33,807 nucleotides of DNA from Clostridia bacterium (lineage in GTDB: Bacteria > Bacillota > Clostridia > Oscillospirales > CAG-272): positions 1 to 33,807 of the forward strand of contig JAFUOQ010000025.1 of NCBI GenBank assembly GCA_017472695.1, read 5' to 3'. The first letter of the stretch is position 1. Every line of letters begins with the position of its first letter. Shown piece by piece: positions 1 through 7,664 of the stretch. The notes beneath the pieces were generated by a model, which searched no databases, was not told the DNA's origin, and worked only from the letters and a program-made list of their open reading frames with translations. A program made the position numbers and the translations under genes.

Positions 1-91
1 AATACCCTAATCGGTGTTCTCGCATATCCATTATAACACCTATCTTAAATTCTGTCGAGTACCTTTTCTGCTTTGATCCTTTTTTTGCCAT
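1..91 (-). CDS. IS3-family transposase OrfA, N-terminal fragment cut by the window edge
   Basis: Thirty codons are visible, starting with ATG at 91 and running off the left edge. The peptide begins MAKKGSKQKRYSTEF and continues with a basic, helix-forming stretch. This resembles the start of the helix-turn-helix OrfA protein of IS3/IS150-type insertion sequences, which binds the element ends and is normally joined to the DDE-domain OrfB by frameshifting. A GGAGG site lies at 105-109, 13 bases upstream of the ATG and inside the terminal hairpin of the element. The family call rests on the short N-terminus plus the terminal inverted-repeat sequence, so the exact subgroup is uncertain. The gene reads in the same direction as the parC operon behind it. 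Confidence 0.75.
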   Translation of the reverse strand, partial: MAKKGSKQKRYSTEFKIGVIMDMREHRLGY

Positions 92-134
92 AAAAAAATA
101 TGCACCTCCAAAAGTGTCTAACTTTTGGGGTGCA
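92..134 (-). terminator. IS-end hairpin with U-tract: likely terminator and translation block
   Basis: On the minus strand, TGCACCCCAAAAGT (134-121) pairs with ACTTTTGGAGGTGCA (115-101) around a 5-base loop. This gives 14 base pairs with one bulged A. Seven U residues follow at 98-92, the layout of an intrinsic terminator. The 3' arm contains the GGAGG ribosome site of the transposase. An RNA entering from the parC operon could therefore stop here, or reach the transposase gene with its ribosome site paired. Confidence 0.6.
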
Positions 135-168
135 TATCAAATTTCGTCGCCTTTTATTCTTTAATCAA

Positions 169-276
169 TTATTTTCCGCACGCAACTACCAAGCCGGATA
201 TGATAATTGTTACTGTACTCGCTATCATCAACACACCAAGCACTGCGCAGAGCACTCTTACCATTGTTTTATTCAT
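169..276 (-). CDS. Small 35-residue hydrophobic peptide, co-translated with parC
   Basis: ATG at 276 begins two bases after the parC stop codon (281-279). The GAGGAG formed by the last parC codons sits at a good distance for a ribosome site. The product is 35 residues: a short basic head (MNKTMVRV), then an almost unbroken hydrophobic stretch to about residue 32, ending CGK. This is a single predicted membrane segment or an uncleaved signal-like peptide. Two cysteines are present (residues 10 and 33). I do not recognise the family. The tight spacing, ribosome site and coherent membrane profile argue for a real gene rather than chance, and the IS end lies 35 bases downstream. The function is unknown. 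Confidence 0.6.
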   Translation of the reverse strand: MNKTMVRVLCAVLGVLMIASTVTIIISGLVVACGK

Positions 277-278
277 TT

Positions 279-2531
279 TTATTTCTCCTCAAATTTAATT
301 TTAAGTTGTAAATCCTTTGGTTTTTTCTTGGAAATAAGTACACCTGTGGCTGGAATCTTTATTTTTCTGTAGCTTTCCCTTGCCTCTGGATATTTCTTAT
401 CATAATCGGTCAAAACCTTCTTGATTTTTTGATTTTTCTTTAGATTCATTGCAAAAACAACTGTTCCTATTGAGGTTCTGGTTGTTTTTATTGGAATTAA
501 TGATGGTCTAATCAAAATCGCCTTTGATTCAGAGTTAATCATCATTATATAATCATCGCTAGTTTCATATATAATTTTAACTAGCTTTGATGCATCGGAA
601 TAAGCTTTTTTGAGCTTTTTTCTTGAACCCTGTGTTTGATATTGGCTCATTGGAACTCTCACTGCTTTTCCATTTTCAAAGAAGAAAATCACTCTTTGGT
701 TTTCGTCAAACGATGGGTTTACTTGCATAAATGCGACTCTTTCGTCGTTATCAAAATTCAAATGCTTTGGAACGTAAACGCCCATTTCTGAAGCCTTGCA
801 TAGCTCAAAGTCGGACATCTTTGCAAAATAAAGCTGTGCCTTATCTGTAAAGAAAATAACCTCGTCCTTATTCCTGATTTCTGCCTCGTAAATTATTTCG
901 TCATCGTCTTTAATCTTTTGCTCGGAATTACCGCGCAATGATTGCTGGGTAATCTTCTTTAGGTATCCATCCTTTGTAAAGAATAGGTGAGCTGAATAGT
1001 CCTCTATCAAGCTTTCCTTACTGAACACCTTTATATCCTCTGAATCAATAATTTGTGTCTTTCTTGGTTTGCCGTATTTTTTCTTAATATCGTTGAGCTG
1101 TTTAATAATTACAGCCTTCATTTTAAGTTCATCATCAAGAACAGCTTTGATTTCCGCAATTTCCTTTTGCAAAATATCAATATCCTGCAAGCGGTTCATA
1201 ATATATTCTCTGTTTAAATGGCGGAGCTTGATATCTGCTATATATTCTGCCTGCTCCTCGTCAACCTCAAAGCCCTTGATTAGGTTTGGAATTACGTCCT
1301 CATCCTTTTCTGTTTCTCTAACTATTTTTACTGCTTTGTCAATATCAAGTAGTATTTTTCCAAGACCAAGAAGAAGGTGTAGCTTGTGGCTCTTTTTGTC
1401 AAGGTCGAAAATATATTCACGTCGCAAGCAGTTAGTTCTGAATTTAATCCATTCGGTTAAAATTTCCTTAACACCAAGCTGCTTTGGTGAGCCATCAATC
1501 AACACGTTAAAGTTACATGGGAAGTTATCCTCAAGAGGAGTAAACTTGTATAGCTTTTGCATTAATTGTTCAGGGTCTGTACCTTTTCTTAAATCAATTG
1601 TTAGCTTGAATCCACTCAAGTCAATTTCGTCACGAACACCTGTAACCTCTTTTAGCTTTCCTGCCTTGAAAAGGTCATTAATTTCCTTGATTATCGCCTC
1701 TATTGAGGTTGAATATGGAATTTCAAGAATTTCAATACAGTTAGCCTCAGCATCATAAACATATTTTGCGCGAAGCTTAATCGGTCCTTTTCCTGTTTCG
1801 TAAACTTTTTTCATCTGCTCACGGTCATAAACAACGTAAGCACCACCCGGGAAGTCAGGAGCTTTTACTATATCGAGAATTTTTTCTATGTCTGTGCGAG
1901 GAGAACGCAAAATTGCGATTGTCGCATCGCATATTTCTTGCAAATTGAAGGAGCATATAGAGGAAGCAAGACCAACAGCAATGCCTAGATTGGAGGAAAT
2001 TAAGATATTTGGGAAGGTTGTTGGCAAAAGCCTTGGCTCTTTTGTTGTGCTATCGTAATTGTCAACCATATCGACAGCATTTTTATCTATACCAGAAAAG
2101 ATTTCTTGGCAGAAGGTGTCTAGCTTTGCCTCTGTATATCTTGATGCAGCAAATGCCATATCACGGCTATATTGCTTGCCAAACGAACCCTTCGAGTCAA
2201 CAAACGGATGTAGAAGTGATTCGTTAGCTGCTGTTAGACGCACCATAGTTTCATAAATTGAAGCATCGCCGTGTGGGTTTAGCTTCATTGTTGCACCAAC
2301 TATATTAGCACTTTTGGTTCGTCTGCCGTGCAAAAGTCCCATTTTATACATAGTATAAAGGAGTTTTCTATGCGCTGGCTTAAAGCCATCAATTTCCGGA
2401 ATAGCACGAGATACCATAACGCTAACTGCATATGGCATATAGTTTGTTTCTATTGTTTCAGTTATTGGCTGGAGCATTGGCTCACTTTCTACATATTTTT
2501 TCTTTTCTTGCTTTTTATTAATCTTTGCCAT
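279..2531 (-). CDS. parC: DNA topoisomerase IV subunit A (ParC/GyrA family)
   Basis: This is the DNA-cleaving subunit of a type IIA topoisomerase, which with a ParE/GyrB ATPase passes one duplex through another to decatenate or relax the chromosome. The 750-residue protein has the winged-helix breakage domain, with the active tyrosine in SRYTEAK (Tyr132), followed by the coiled-coil tower and a C-terminal propeller. No GyrA box (QRRGGKG-like) is visible, which favours ParC over GyrA. The segment matching the quinolone region reads PHGDASIYETM: alanine 90 stands where E. coli GyrA has Ser83, and Glu94 matches Asp87. No parE lies beside it; the upstream gene is tsaC, whose end overlaps this start by 14 bases. 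An AGGAGGAAGAA site precedes the ATG. Confidence 0.9.
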   Translation of the reverse strand: MAKINKKQEKKKYVESEPMLQPITETIETNYMPYAVSVMVSRAIPEIDGFKPAHRKLLYTMYKMGLLHGRRTKSANIVGATMKLNPHGDASIYETMVRLTAANESLLHPFVDSKGSFGKQYSRDMAFAASRYTEAKLDTFCQEIFSGIDKNAVDMVDNYDSTTKEPRLLPTTFPNILISSNLGIAVGLASSICSFNLQEICDATIAILRSPRTDIEKILDIVKAPDFPGGAYVVYDREQMKKVYETGKGPIKLRAKYVYDAEANCIEILEIPYSTSIEAIIKEINDLFKAGKLKEVTGVRDEIDLSGFKLTIDLRKGTDPEQLMQKLYKFTPLEDNFPCNFNVLIDGSPKQLGVKEILTEWIKFRTNCLRREYIFDLDKKSHKLHLLLGLGKILLDIDKAVKIVRETEKDEDVIPNLIKGFEVDEEQAEYIADIKLRHLNREYIMNRLQDIDILQKEIAEIKAVLDDELKMKAVIIKQLNDIKKKYGKPRKTQIIDSEDIKVFSKESLIEDYSAHLFFTKDGYLKKITQQSLRGNSEQKIKDDDEIIYEAEIRNKDEVIFFTDKAQLYFAKMSDFELCKASEMGVYVPKHLNFDNDERVAFMQVNPSFDENQRVIFFFENGKAVRVPMSQYQTQGSRKKLKKAYSDASKLVKIIYETSDDYIMMINSESKAILIRPSLIPIKTTRTSIGTVVFAMNLKKNQKIKKVLTDYDKKYPEARESYRKIKIPATGVLISKKKPKDLQLKIKFEEK

Positions 2532-3561
2532 TTCTTCCTCCTATCACACGATGTGCACATGCACGAATCATTCTGTTATAGATTGCCAAGGACTCACCAT
2601 CATCGCTTGGTAGGTGAGCATAAACGGTATCGACTCCTATATCGTCCGCTTGACGCAAAAGATTAAACAGCTTTTTTGTCTGCTTCTTTATGTCCTTCTT
2701 TTTTCCAACGGGTAATAAATTTTTGTTATCAAAAAGAGATATCTCCTCGTCGTAACACATTACTCCGCAATTTTCTGTTTTTTGTTTTTGTTTTACATAT
2801 TCTATAAAGCTTATGTATCTATCGTCTATTAAATATAAATTTGCCCTCGGTGCATAATGCTTATATTTCATACCAGGGGACAGTGCCGTTTCATTAGCCT
2901 TTAATTCTTCCTTAACAGCCGAGGCAATTTGAACATTTTTAGACACTCCCTCAAGCATTTTAGGAGTTACAGAGCCCGGGCGAAGAATTGTAAGTATATC
3001 ATCCTTGATTGTAATAACGGTAGATTCGACACCAAATTCGGAATCTCCTCCGTCGAGTATCATAGGAATTTTACCATTCAAGTCATCATAAACATGCTTG
3101 GCACTTGTTGGAGATGGCTTGCCTGACGAGTTTGCCGATGGAGCAGCAATTGGAATACCCGAGATTTCAATTAGCTTATTTGCTACCTCGTTTTTAGGGC
3201 ATCTTATTGCCACTGTATCAAGTCCTGCCGTTACCTCGTTTGGAATTATTTCCTTTTTAGGTAAAATAATCGTTAATGGCCCTGGCATAAAGGCTTTTGC
3301 AAGCTCGTAATAAAGTGGGCAGGTATATGCAATTTTTTCTGCATCCTCGGGAGTTGAGATGTGAACAATTAAAGGATTATCACTTGGTCTGCCCTTTGCC
3401 AAGAAAATTCTTTTGCAAGCATCGGCATTAAAGGCATTTGCACCCAATCCATATACTGTTTCAGTGGGAAAAGCCACAAGCTCACCACTGTTAAGTAGCT
3501 TACTTGCTTCTTGTAAAATATCCAAGCTATCTTTTGTAACCTTGAAAATTTTAGTTTCCAT
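2518..3561 (-). CDS. L-threonylcarbamoyladenylate synthase (TsaC/Sua5 type)
   Basis: The enzyme makes threonylcarbamoyl-AMP from threonine, bicarbonate and ATP, the first step of the t6A37 modification of ANN-decoding tRNAs. The YrdC-like fold fills roughly residues 10-200, with the conserved GELVAFPTETVYGLG opening, the KGRPSDNPL motif and MPGPLTIILPK. At 347 residues it is the long Sua5 form; the part from about residue 230 is the Sua5 C-terminal domain. The start is supported by GGAGAGGGAA just before ATG. It lies 20 bases after prfA and overlaps parC by 14 bases, so it sits inside the long minus-strand operon. Confidence 0.92.
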   Translation of the reverse strand: METKIFKVTKDSLDILQEASKLLNSGELVAFPTETVYGLGANAFNADACKRIFLAKGRPSDNPLIVHISTPEDAEKIAYTCPLYYELAKAFMPGPLTIILPKKEIIPNEVTAGLDTVAIRCPKNEVANKLIEISGIPIAAPSANSSGKPSPTSAKHVYDDLNGKIPMILDGGDSEFGVESTVITIKDDILTILRPGSVTPKMLEGVSKNVQIASAVKEELKANETALSPGMKYKHYAPRANLYLIDDRYISFIEYVKQKQKTENCGVMCYDEEISLFDNKNLLPVGKKKDIKKQTKKLFNLLRQADDIGVDTVYAHLPSDDGESLAIYNRMIRACAHRVIGGRNGKD

Positions 3562-3581
3562 TTCCCTCTCCAGTTTTTTAA

Positions 3582-4652
3582 TTAGTTTTGCGCTTCACCT
3601 TTTAGTTTTTCTGCCGCATCTGCGGTTGCTAGCTTTTCAAGCATTTCACCAATATCGCCGTTCAAAAATGCTTCAAGCGAATAGATTGTAAAGCCAATAC
3701 GGTGGTCGGTAACTCTACCCTGTGGATAGTTGTAGGTTCTAATTCTTTCACTACGGTCACCTGTACCAACCTGACTTTTTCTCTCTGATGCAATTTTTTC
3801 GCTTTGCTCCTGTTGCTTCATATCATAGAGCTTTGCGCGAAGGATTTTAAATGCTTTATCTTTATTTTTGAATTGACTACGCTCGTCCTGACACTCAACA
3901 ACTATACCAGTTGGCTTGTGAATAAGACGAATAGCACTTTCTGTTTTATTTACGTGCTGACCACCTGCGCCGCTACTCTTACAGGTTTCAACTGTAACGT
4001 CGCTCATATTTAGCTCAACCTCAACATCCTCTGCCTCTGGCAAAACTGCAACAGTTGCAGTTGAGGTATGAATTCTACCCTGTGTTTCAGTTTCTGGCAC
4101 TCTTTGTACTCTGTGCACTCCACTCTCAAATTTAAAGCGAGAATAAGCACCCTCACCAGAGATTAAGAAGGTAACCTCCTTAAAGCCACCAAGACCTGTT
4201 TCATTAAAGCCTGTAAGCTCGGTTTTAAAGCCATTTGAGTCTGCATACATCGAATACATACGATAAAGTACAGATGCGAAAAGTGCAGCCTCCTCGCCAC
4301 CTGCTCCGGCTCTTATTTCAACAATAACATTCTTGTCATCGTTAGGGTCTTTGGGAATTAAAAGTATTTTTAGCTCCTCTTCAATTACGGCAATTCTTTC
4401 CTTGCAGTCCTTATATTCCTCAACTGCAAGGTCATACATTTCACCACTTTCCTCGTCCATAATGGACTTTGCACCCTCAAGGTCGGAAAGTGTCTTTTTG
4501 TATTCTCGGTATTTTTCAATTACAGGAGTTAAGCTTTTATATTCCTTCATTGTTTTTGTAAATTCTGCTTGGTTGCCTGCTATTTCAGGGTCGGCAAGCG
4601 CGCCCTCAATTTCAAGGTAGCGCTTTTCCGCCTCGTTTAGTCTATTAAACAT
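3582..4652 (-). CDS. prfA: Peptide chain release factor 1
   Basis: RF1 recognises UAA and UAG stop codons in the ribosomal A site and triggers hydrolysis of the peptidyl-tRNA ester. The length of 356 residues is normal for the family. The peptidyl-transferase-centre GGQ is at residues 230-232 (SSGAGGQHVNKTES). The stop-codon reading tripeptide is PET at 186-188, which fits the RF1 PxT pattern and not the SPF of RF2. The acidic coiled-coil N-terminal domain covers about residues 1-100. The start lies three bases after the stop of the aldolase gene, with GGAG embedded in the end of that gene. Ribosome-site spacing (12 bases) is a little long. Confidence 0.95.
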   Translation of the reverse strand: MFNRLNEAEKRYLEIEGALADPEIAGNQAEFTKTMKEYKSLTPVIEKYREYKKTLSDLEGAKSIMDEESGEMYDLAVEEYKDCKERIAVIEEELKILLIPKDPNDDKNVIVEIRAGAGGEEAALFASVLYRMYSMYADSNGFKTELTGFNETGLGGFKEVTFLISGEGAYSRFKFESGVHRVQRVPETETQGRIHTSTATVAVLPEAEDVEVELNMSDVTVETCKSSGAGGQHVNKTESAIRLIHKPTGIVVECQDERSQFKNKDKAFKILRAKLYDMKQQEQSEKIASERKSQVGTGDRSERIRTYNYPQGRVTDHRIGFTIYSLEAFLNGDIGEMLEKLATADAAEKLKGEAQN

Positions 4653-4655
4653 AAA

Positions 4656-5618
4656 TTATTTTTTCTCCACTAGGTGAATTGCAAAGCCACAAATTTCGTC
4701 CTTTAGATAGATAACCTTTAGGTTGCCCTTTGCATCATATTTTGCGGTTGCATCGTTAAATTCAATGCCTTGCTTTTCAAGGTAAGCCTTCGCGCGATTT
4801 ACAAAGTTTGTTGAAATTGCGATGTGACCGTTTTTGCCAAGATATGGCGCGTGCATAAGCTCATATTCAGCTCCTGCAAATGTGGAGGAGTTGCCCTCCT
4901 TATATTCAAGTCCAAAGAGTGTGCAAAGAAGACGGGCGCCCTTTGTTGCTTCTTCCTTGTTTTCACAGTTGATGCCAATGTGAGCGAGCTTAAAGCTGAG
5001 CATTTTCATAACTGCATTCTTTGTAAGACGAGTGATTTCCTCGAAGTTGCCAGCCTCAATTAAGGAGTCCTTAACCATAAAGCTACCACCACACGCGATA
5101 ATCTTACCAAACGCCAGGTAATCAAGCATATTTTCATCATTAATTCCACCTGTAGGCATAAACTCAATTCCACCATAAGGAGCTGACATTGACTTAATCA
5201 TATTAAGTCCTCCTGCTGCCTCTGCCGGGAAAAATTTAACTGCCTTAAGTCCAAGCTCCATAGCTGCCTCAACCTCTGAAGGGGTAGCGCAACCAGGAAG
5301 AACAGGAATGCCCTTTTCAAGACAGTGCTTAACTACTCTTGGGTTAAAGCCTGGGCTAACTATAAACCTTGAGCCAGCCTCAATAGCCTTATCAGCTTGC
5401 TCTGGTGTTAGAACAGTACCAGCACCAACGAGCATATCAGGCATTTCCTTTGTAATTACAGCAATTGCCTCTGCCGCACATTCAGTACGGAAGGTAATTT
5501 CTGCGCAGTTAAGTCCACCAGCGGCTAACGCCTTTGCAAGCGGAAGTGCGTTTTCTACCTTTGTAATTTTAATAACTGGAACTAGTCCAAAATCACGAAG
5601 CTCTTTTATAATATCCAT
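4656..5618 (-). CDS. KDPG/KHG aldolase fused to a C-terminal VOC-like domain
   Basis: The first ~205 residues are a 2-keto-3-deoxy-6-phosphogluconate / 4-hydroxy-2-oxoglutarate aldolase, a class I aldolase that splits KDPG into pyruvate and glyceraldehyde-3-phosphate. Visible motifs are AEITFRT (Glu40), GAGTVLTPEQ, PGCATPSE and VKFFPAE with the Schiff-base lysine (Lys128). Residues ~208-320 form a second domain (LAHIGINCEN ... GHIAIST ... FAIHLVEKK) that looks like a vicinal-oxygen-chelate/glyoxalase-like fold. Its function is unknown. The ATG at 5618 is chosen because GGAGG lies five bases upstream; an in-frame TTG at 5630 would overlap that ribosome site. No dehydratase or KDG kinase is nearby, so the substrate is not fixed by context. 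Confidence 0.88.
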   Translation of the reverse strand: MDIIKELRDFGLVPVIKITKVENALPLAKALAAGGLNCAEITFRTECAAEAIAVITKEMPDMLVGAGTVLTPEQADKAIEAGSRFIVSPGFNPRVVKHCLEKGIPVLPGCATPSEVEAAMELGLKAVKFFPAEAAGGLNMIKSMSAPYGGIEFMPTGGINDENMLDYLAFGKIIACGGSFMVKDSLIEAGNFEEITRLTKNAVMKMLSFKLAHIGINCENKEEATKGARLLCTLFGLEYKEGNSSTFAGAEYELMHAPYLGKNGHIAISTNFVNRAKAYLEKQGIEFNDATAKYDAKGNLKVIYLKDEICGFAIHLVEKK

Positions 5619-5630
5619 AATGTCCTCCAA

Positions 5631-7046
5631 TTATTTGCAAAAAGCACAAAGTGCCTTGTGAGTTTCATATAAGTCGTTCTTTGAGATAACCTCCATTGGT
5701 GCGTGCATTGAAAGAACAGGAACACCAAGGTCAACTGTGTTAATATTGTGGTTTGCGATGTACATAGCAACTGTTCCACCGCCACCAACATCAATTTTAC
5801 CAAGCTCGGCTGTTTGCCATACAATTTTTGCTTCTTGGAATATTTTTCTAATCTTGCCAACATATTCAGCACTTGCATCATTTGTGGAGCTCTTTCCACC
5901 GCCACCAGTGTATTTATTCATAACAACGCCACAGTTAACAATTGCGCTATTTCTCTTTTCGTAAACCTCTGGATACATTGGGTCGTAGCCTGCGCTAACG
6001 TCAGCAGATAGACACATTGAGTTTGCTCTAACTACGTTAGGGTTGCCACCGAGGTTCTTCGAAATTTCCTCAATTAAGTCAACAATAAGACGGCATCTCA
6101 TACCACTAACGCCCTCTGAACCGATTTCCTCTTTATCAGCAAGAACGCACATAATTGTGTGCTCGCTATCCTTGTTTTCAATAATTGCAGTAAGGGAAGG
6201 ATATGCACAAACTCTATCATCGTGTCCATATGCGCCAATCATTGAACGGTCAAGTCCAAGGTCTCTTGCCTTGCCAGCAGGAGTAGCTGTAAGCTCTGCG
6301 CTTACAAAGTCGCTCTCTGTAATGCCGTATTTCTCGTTGAGAATCTTTAGCATATTGAATTTAACCTTTTCGTCAATGTCGCCATCAATTGGCTCGGAGC
6401 CGATAAGAAGATTAAGTCCTTCACCTGTTATAGCTGTGCCAAGTGGTCTTTGTGATTGCTCGCGTGCTAGGTGTGGGAGAAGGTCGGTAATGCAAAAGAT
6501 TGGATCGCCCTCGTCCTCACCAATTGTGATTTCAACATTCTCACCATCAAGAGTTGTAACAACACCGTGAAGTGCAAGTGGAATTGTAACCCATTGATAT
6601 TTTCTAATTCCACCATAGTAGTGTGTCTTTAAGTAAGCGAAGCCATCGTTTTCAAAAAGTGGGTGTTGCTTCAGGTCAAGACGTGGGGAGTCGATATGAG
6701 CGGCACAAATTCTGATACCATTTTCGATATTTTCAGTACCTGCAACAAAAGCGAATAAGCTCTTGTCACGATTGTTGTAATAATATTTGCCACCCTTTAC
6801 AATCTCGCCACCGAGAGTGTAAGGCTGGAAGCCGCTTGCTTCGAGCATTTTAATGCCCTCGCGCACTGCCTCACGCTCTGTTTTTGCGTTATCTAGGAAC
6901 TTCATATAGCCTTTTGCATATCTTTCAGTTTCCTTGGCAGCCTTTTTTGTTCTATTTTCGTAAACATTTTCCTTCTTATAAAATAGCTTTTTCTTTAGGT
7001 TCTTCAACTCTTCGTTTTTGTCAACCTTTTTTACATTCTTTTTCAT
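5631..7046 (-). CDS. M18-family metalloaminopeptidase
   Basis: This is a cytoplasmic di-zinc aminopeptidase of the M18 (aspartyl aminopeptidase-like) family, which removes N-terminal residues from peptides and usually forms a large tetrahedral assembly. At 471 residues it has the usual length. Candidate metal and catalytic residues are His117 (AAHIDSPRLD), Asp276/Asp277 (GHDDRVCAYPSL), Glu306/Glu307 (DKEEIGSEG), Asp349 (SADVSAGYDP) and His448 (SMHAPMEVI). The first ~45 residues are lysine-rich and probably coiled. The start has AAGGAGTAAAT upstream and lies four bases after coaE. The next gene starts 13 bases after its stop. Confidence 0.92.
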   Translation of the reverse strand: MKKNVKKVDKNEELKNLKKKLFYKKENVYENRTKKAAKETERYAKGYMKFLDNAKTEREAVREGIKMLEASGFQPYTLGGEIVKGGKYYYNNRDKSLFAFVAGTENIENGIRICAAHIDSPRLDLKQHPLFENDGFAYLKTHYYGGIRKYQWVTIPLALHGVVTTLDGENVEITIGEDEGDPIFCITDLLPHLAREQSQRPLGTAITGEGLNLLIGSEPIDGDIDEKVKFNMLKILNEKYGITESDFVSAELTATPAGKARDLGLDRSMIGAYGHDDRVCAYPSLTAIIENKDSEHTIMCVLADKEEIGSEGVSGMRCRLIVDLIEEISKNLGGNPNVVRANSMCLSADVSAGYDPMYPEVYEKRNSAIVNCGVVMNKYTGGGGKSSTNDASAEYVGKIRKIFQEAKIVWQTAELGKIDVGGGGTVAMYIANHNINTVDLGVPVLSMHAPMEVISKNDLYETHKALCAFCK

Positions 7047-7050
7047 ATAT

Positions 7051-7662
7051 TTACTCCTTTGTGATTAATTTTTCTCGTTTTAATATATCTTCAATTTGAG
7101 AGTTTAGCCCTACATTTGAATTGTCAATTTGATAGGTCGAAAGCTTTATTAGCTCCTCGTTTGAAAGCTGACTATTTAGTCTTGCAAGTGCCTTTTCGCG
7201 AGTTATATTATCACGTTTGATAATTCTTTCAAGCTTCATTTCCAAGGGGGCAATGACACAAATGGTAAAATCACACATTTTGTCAAACCCACTCTCAAAA
7301 AGCACAGGGGCATCGATTATAACAGCGATTTTTCCTTCATTTTTATATTGATTTATTATATTTTCAGTATCAATTTTAATATAGCGATGAGCTATTTTGT
7401 CAAGTTTTTCAAGTCTTTGTTTTGCGCCCTCGCCCTCAAAAACTATGGTGGCAAGTTTTTTTCTATCAAGCTCACCGTTTTCGTTTAGAATTTCTTTACC
7501 AAACGTATTTGCTAATTCCAAAAGACAGGGTGTACCTTTTTTTGTCGTTATTTCTCTATAAACGCGGTCTGTATCGATTGCAGGAATATCGTATTTTGAA
7601 AATGCATTTGAAATATAGCCCTTGCCGGACCCACTGGAGCCACAAAGTCCTATTATTTTCAT
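7051..7662 (-). CDS. coaE: Dephospho-CoA kinase
   Basis: CoaE phosphorylates the 3'-hydroxyl of dephospho-CoA with ATP, the last step of coenzyme A synthesis. The 203-residue protein has an N-terminal P-loop, GLCGSSGSGKGY (Lys14), then the substrate-binding DTDRVYRE, a VIIDAPVLFESG core and the ERIIKRD lid region. The P-loop ends GKG where most kinases have GKS or GKT, a departure worth noting. ATG at 7662 is chosen because GGGAGAAGG lies just upstream and the oxidoreductase stop is two bases before it; a TTG at 7680 would sit on the ribosome site. Confidence 0.9.
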   Translation of the reverse strand: MKIIGLCGSSGSGKGYISNAFSKYDIPAIDTDRVYREITTKKGTPCLLELANTFGKEILNENGELDRKKLATIVFEGEGAKQRLEKLDKIAHRYIKIDTENIINQYKNEGKIAVIIDAPVLFESGFDKMCDFTICVIAPLEMKLERIIKRDNITREKALARLNSQLSNEELIKLSTYQIDNSNVGLNSQIEDILKREKLITKE

Positions 7663-7664
7663 AA

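Larger units (their letters stand above)
1..134 (-). mobile_element. Left end of an IS3-family (IS150-like) insertion sequence, incomplete
   Basis: Read on the minus strand, the element appears to begin at 134 with TGCACCCCAAAAGTTAGACA. It starts with TG, as IS3-family ends do, and resembles terminal repeats I recall from clostridial IS150-like elements. The transposase start lies 43 bases inside. The other end and any target duplication lie outside the window. The insertion point is 35 bases past the stop codon of the small peptide gene at 169-276, so no visible gene is broken. Confidence 0.65.

Noticed and set aside
1069-1758. 229-residue plus-strand reading frame opposite parC
   Set aside because: Serine-rich antisense of a well-conserved gene, with no ribosome site and no recognisable domain.
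5606-5905. Second minus-strand frame over the end of the M18 peptidase, suggesting a frameshift
   Set aside because: The main peptidase frame is intact to its conserved C-terminus, so this frame is incidental.
6043-6570. 175-residue plus-strand reading frame opposite the M18 peptidase
   Set aside because: Antisense shadow with no ribosome site; the peptidase on the other strand has all its active-site residues.
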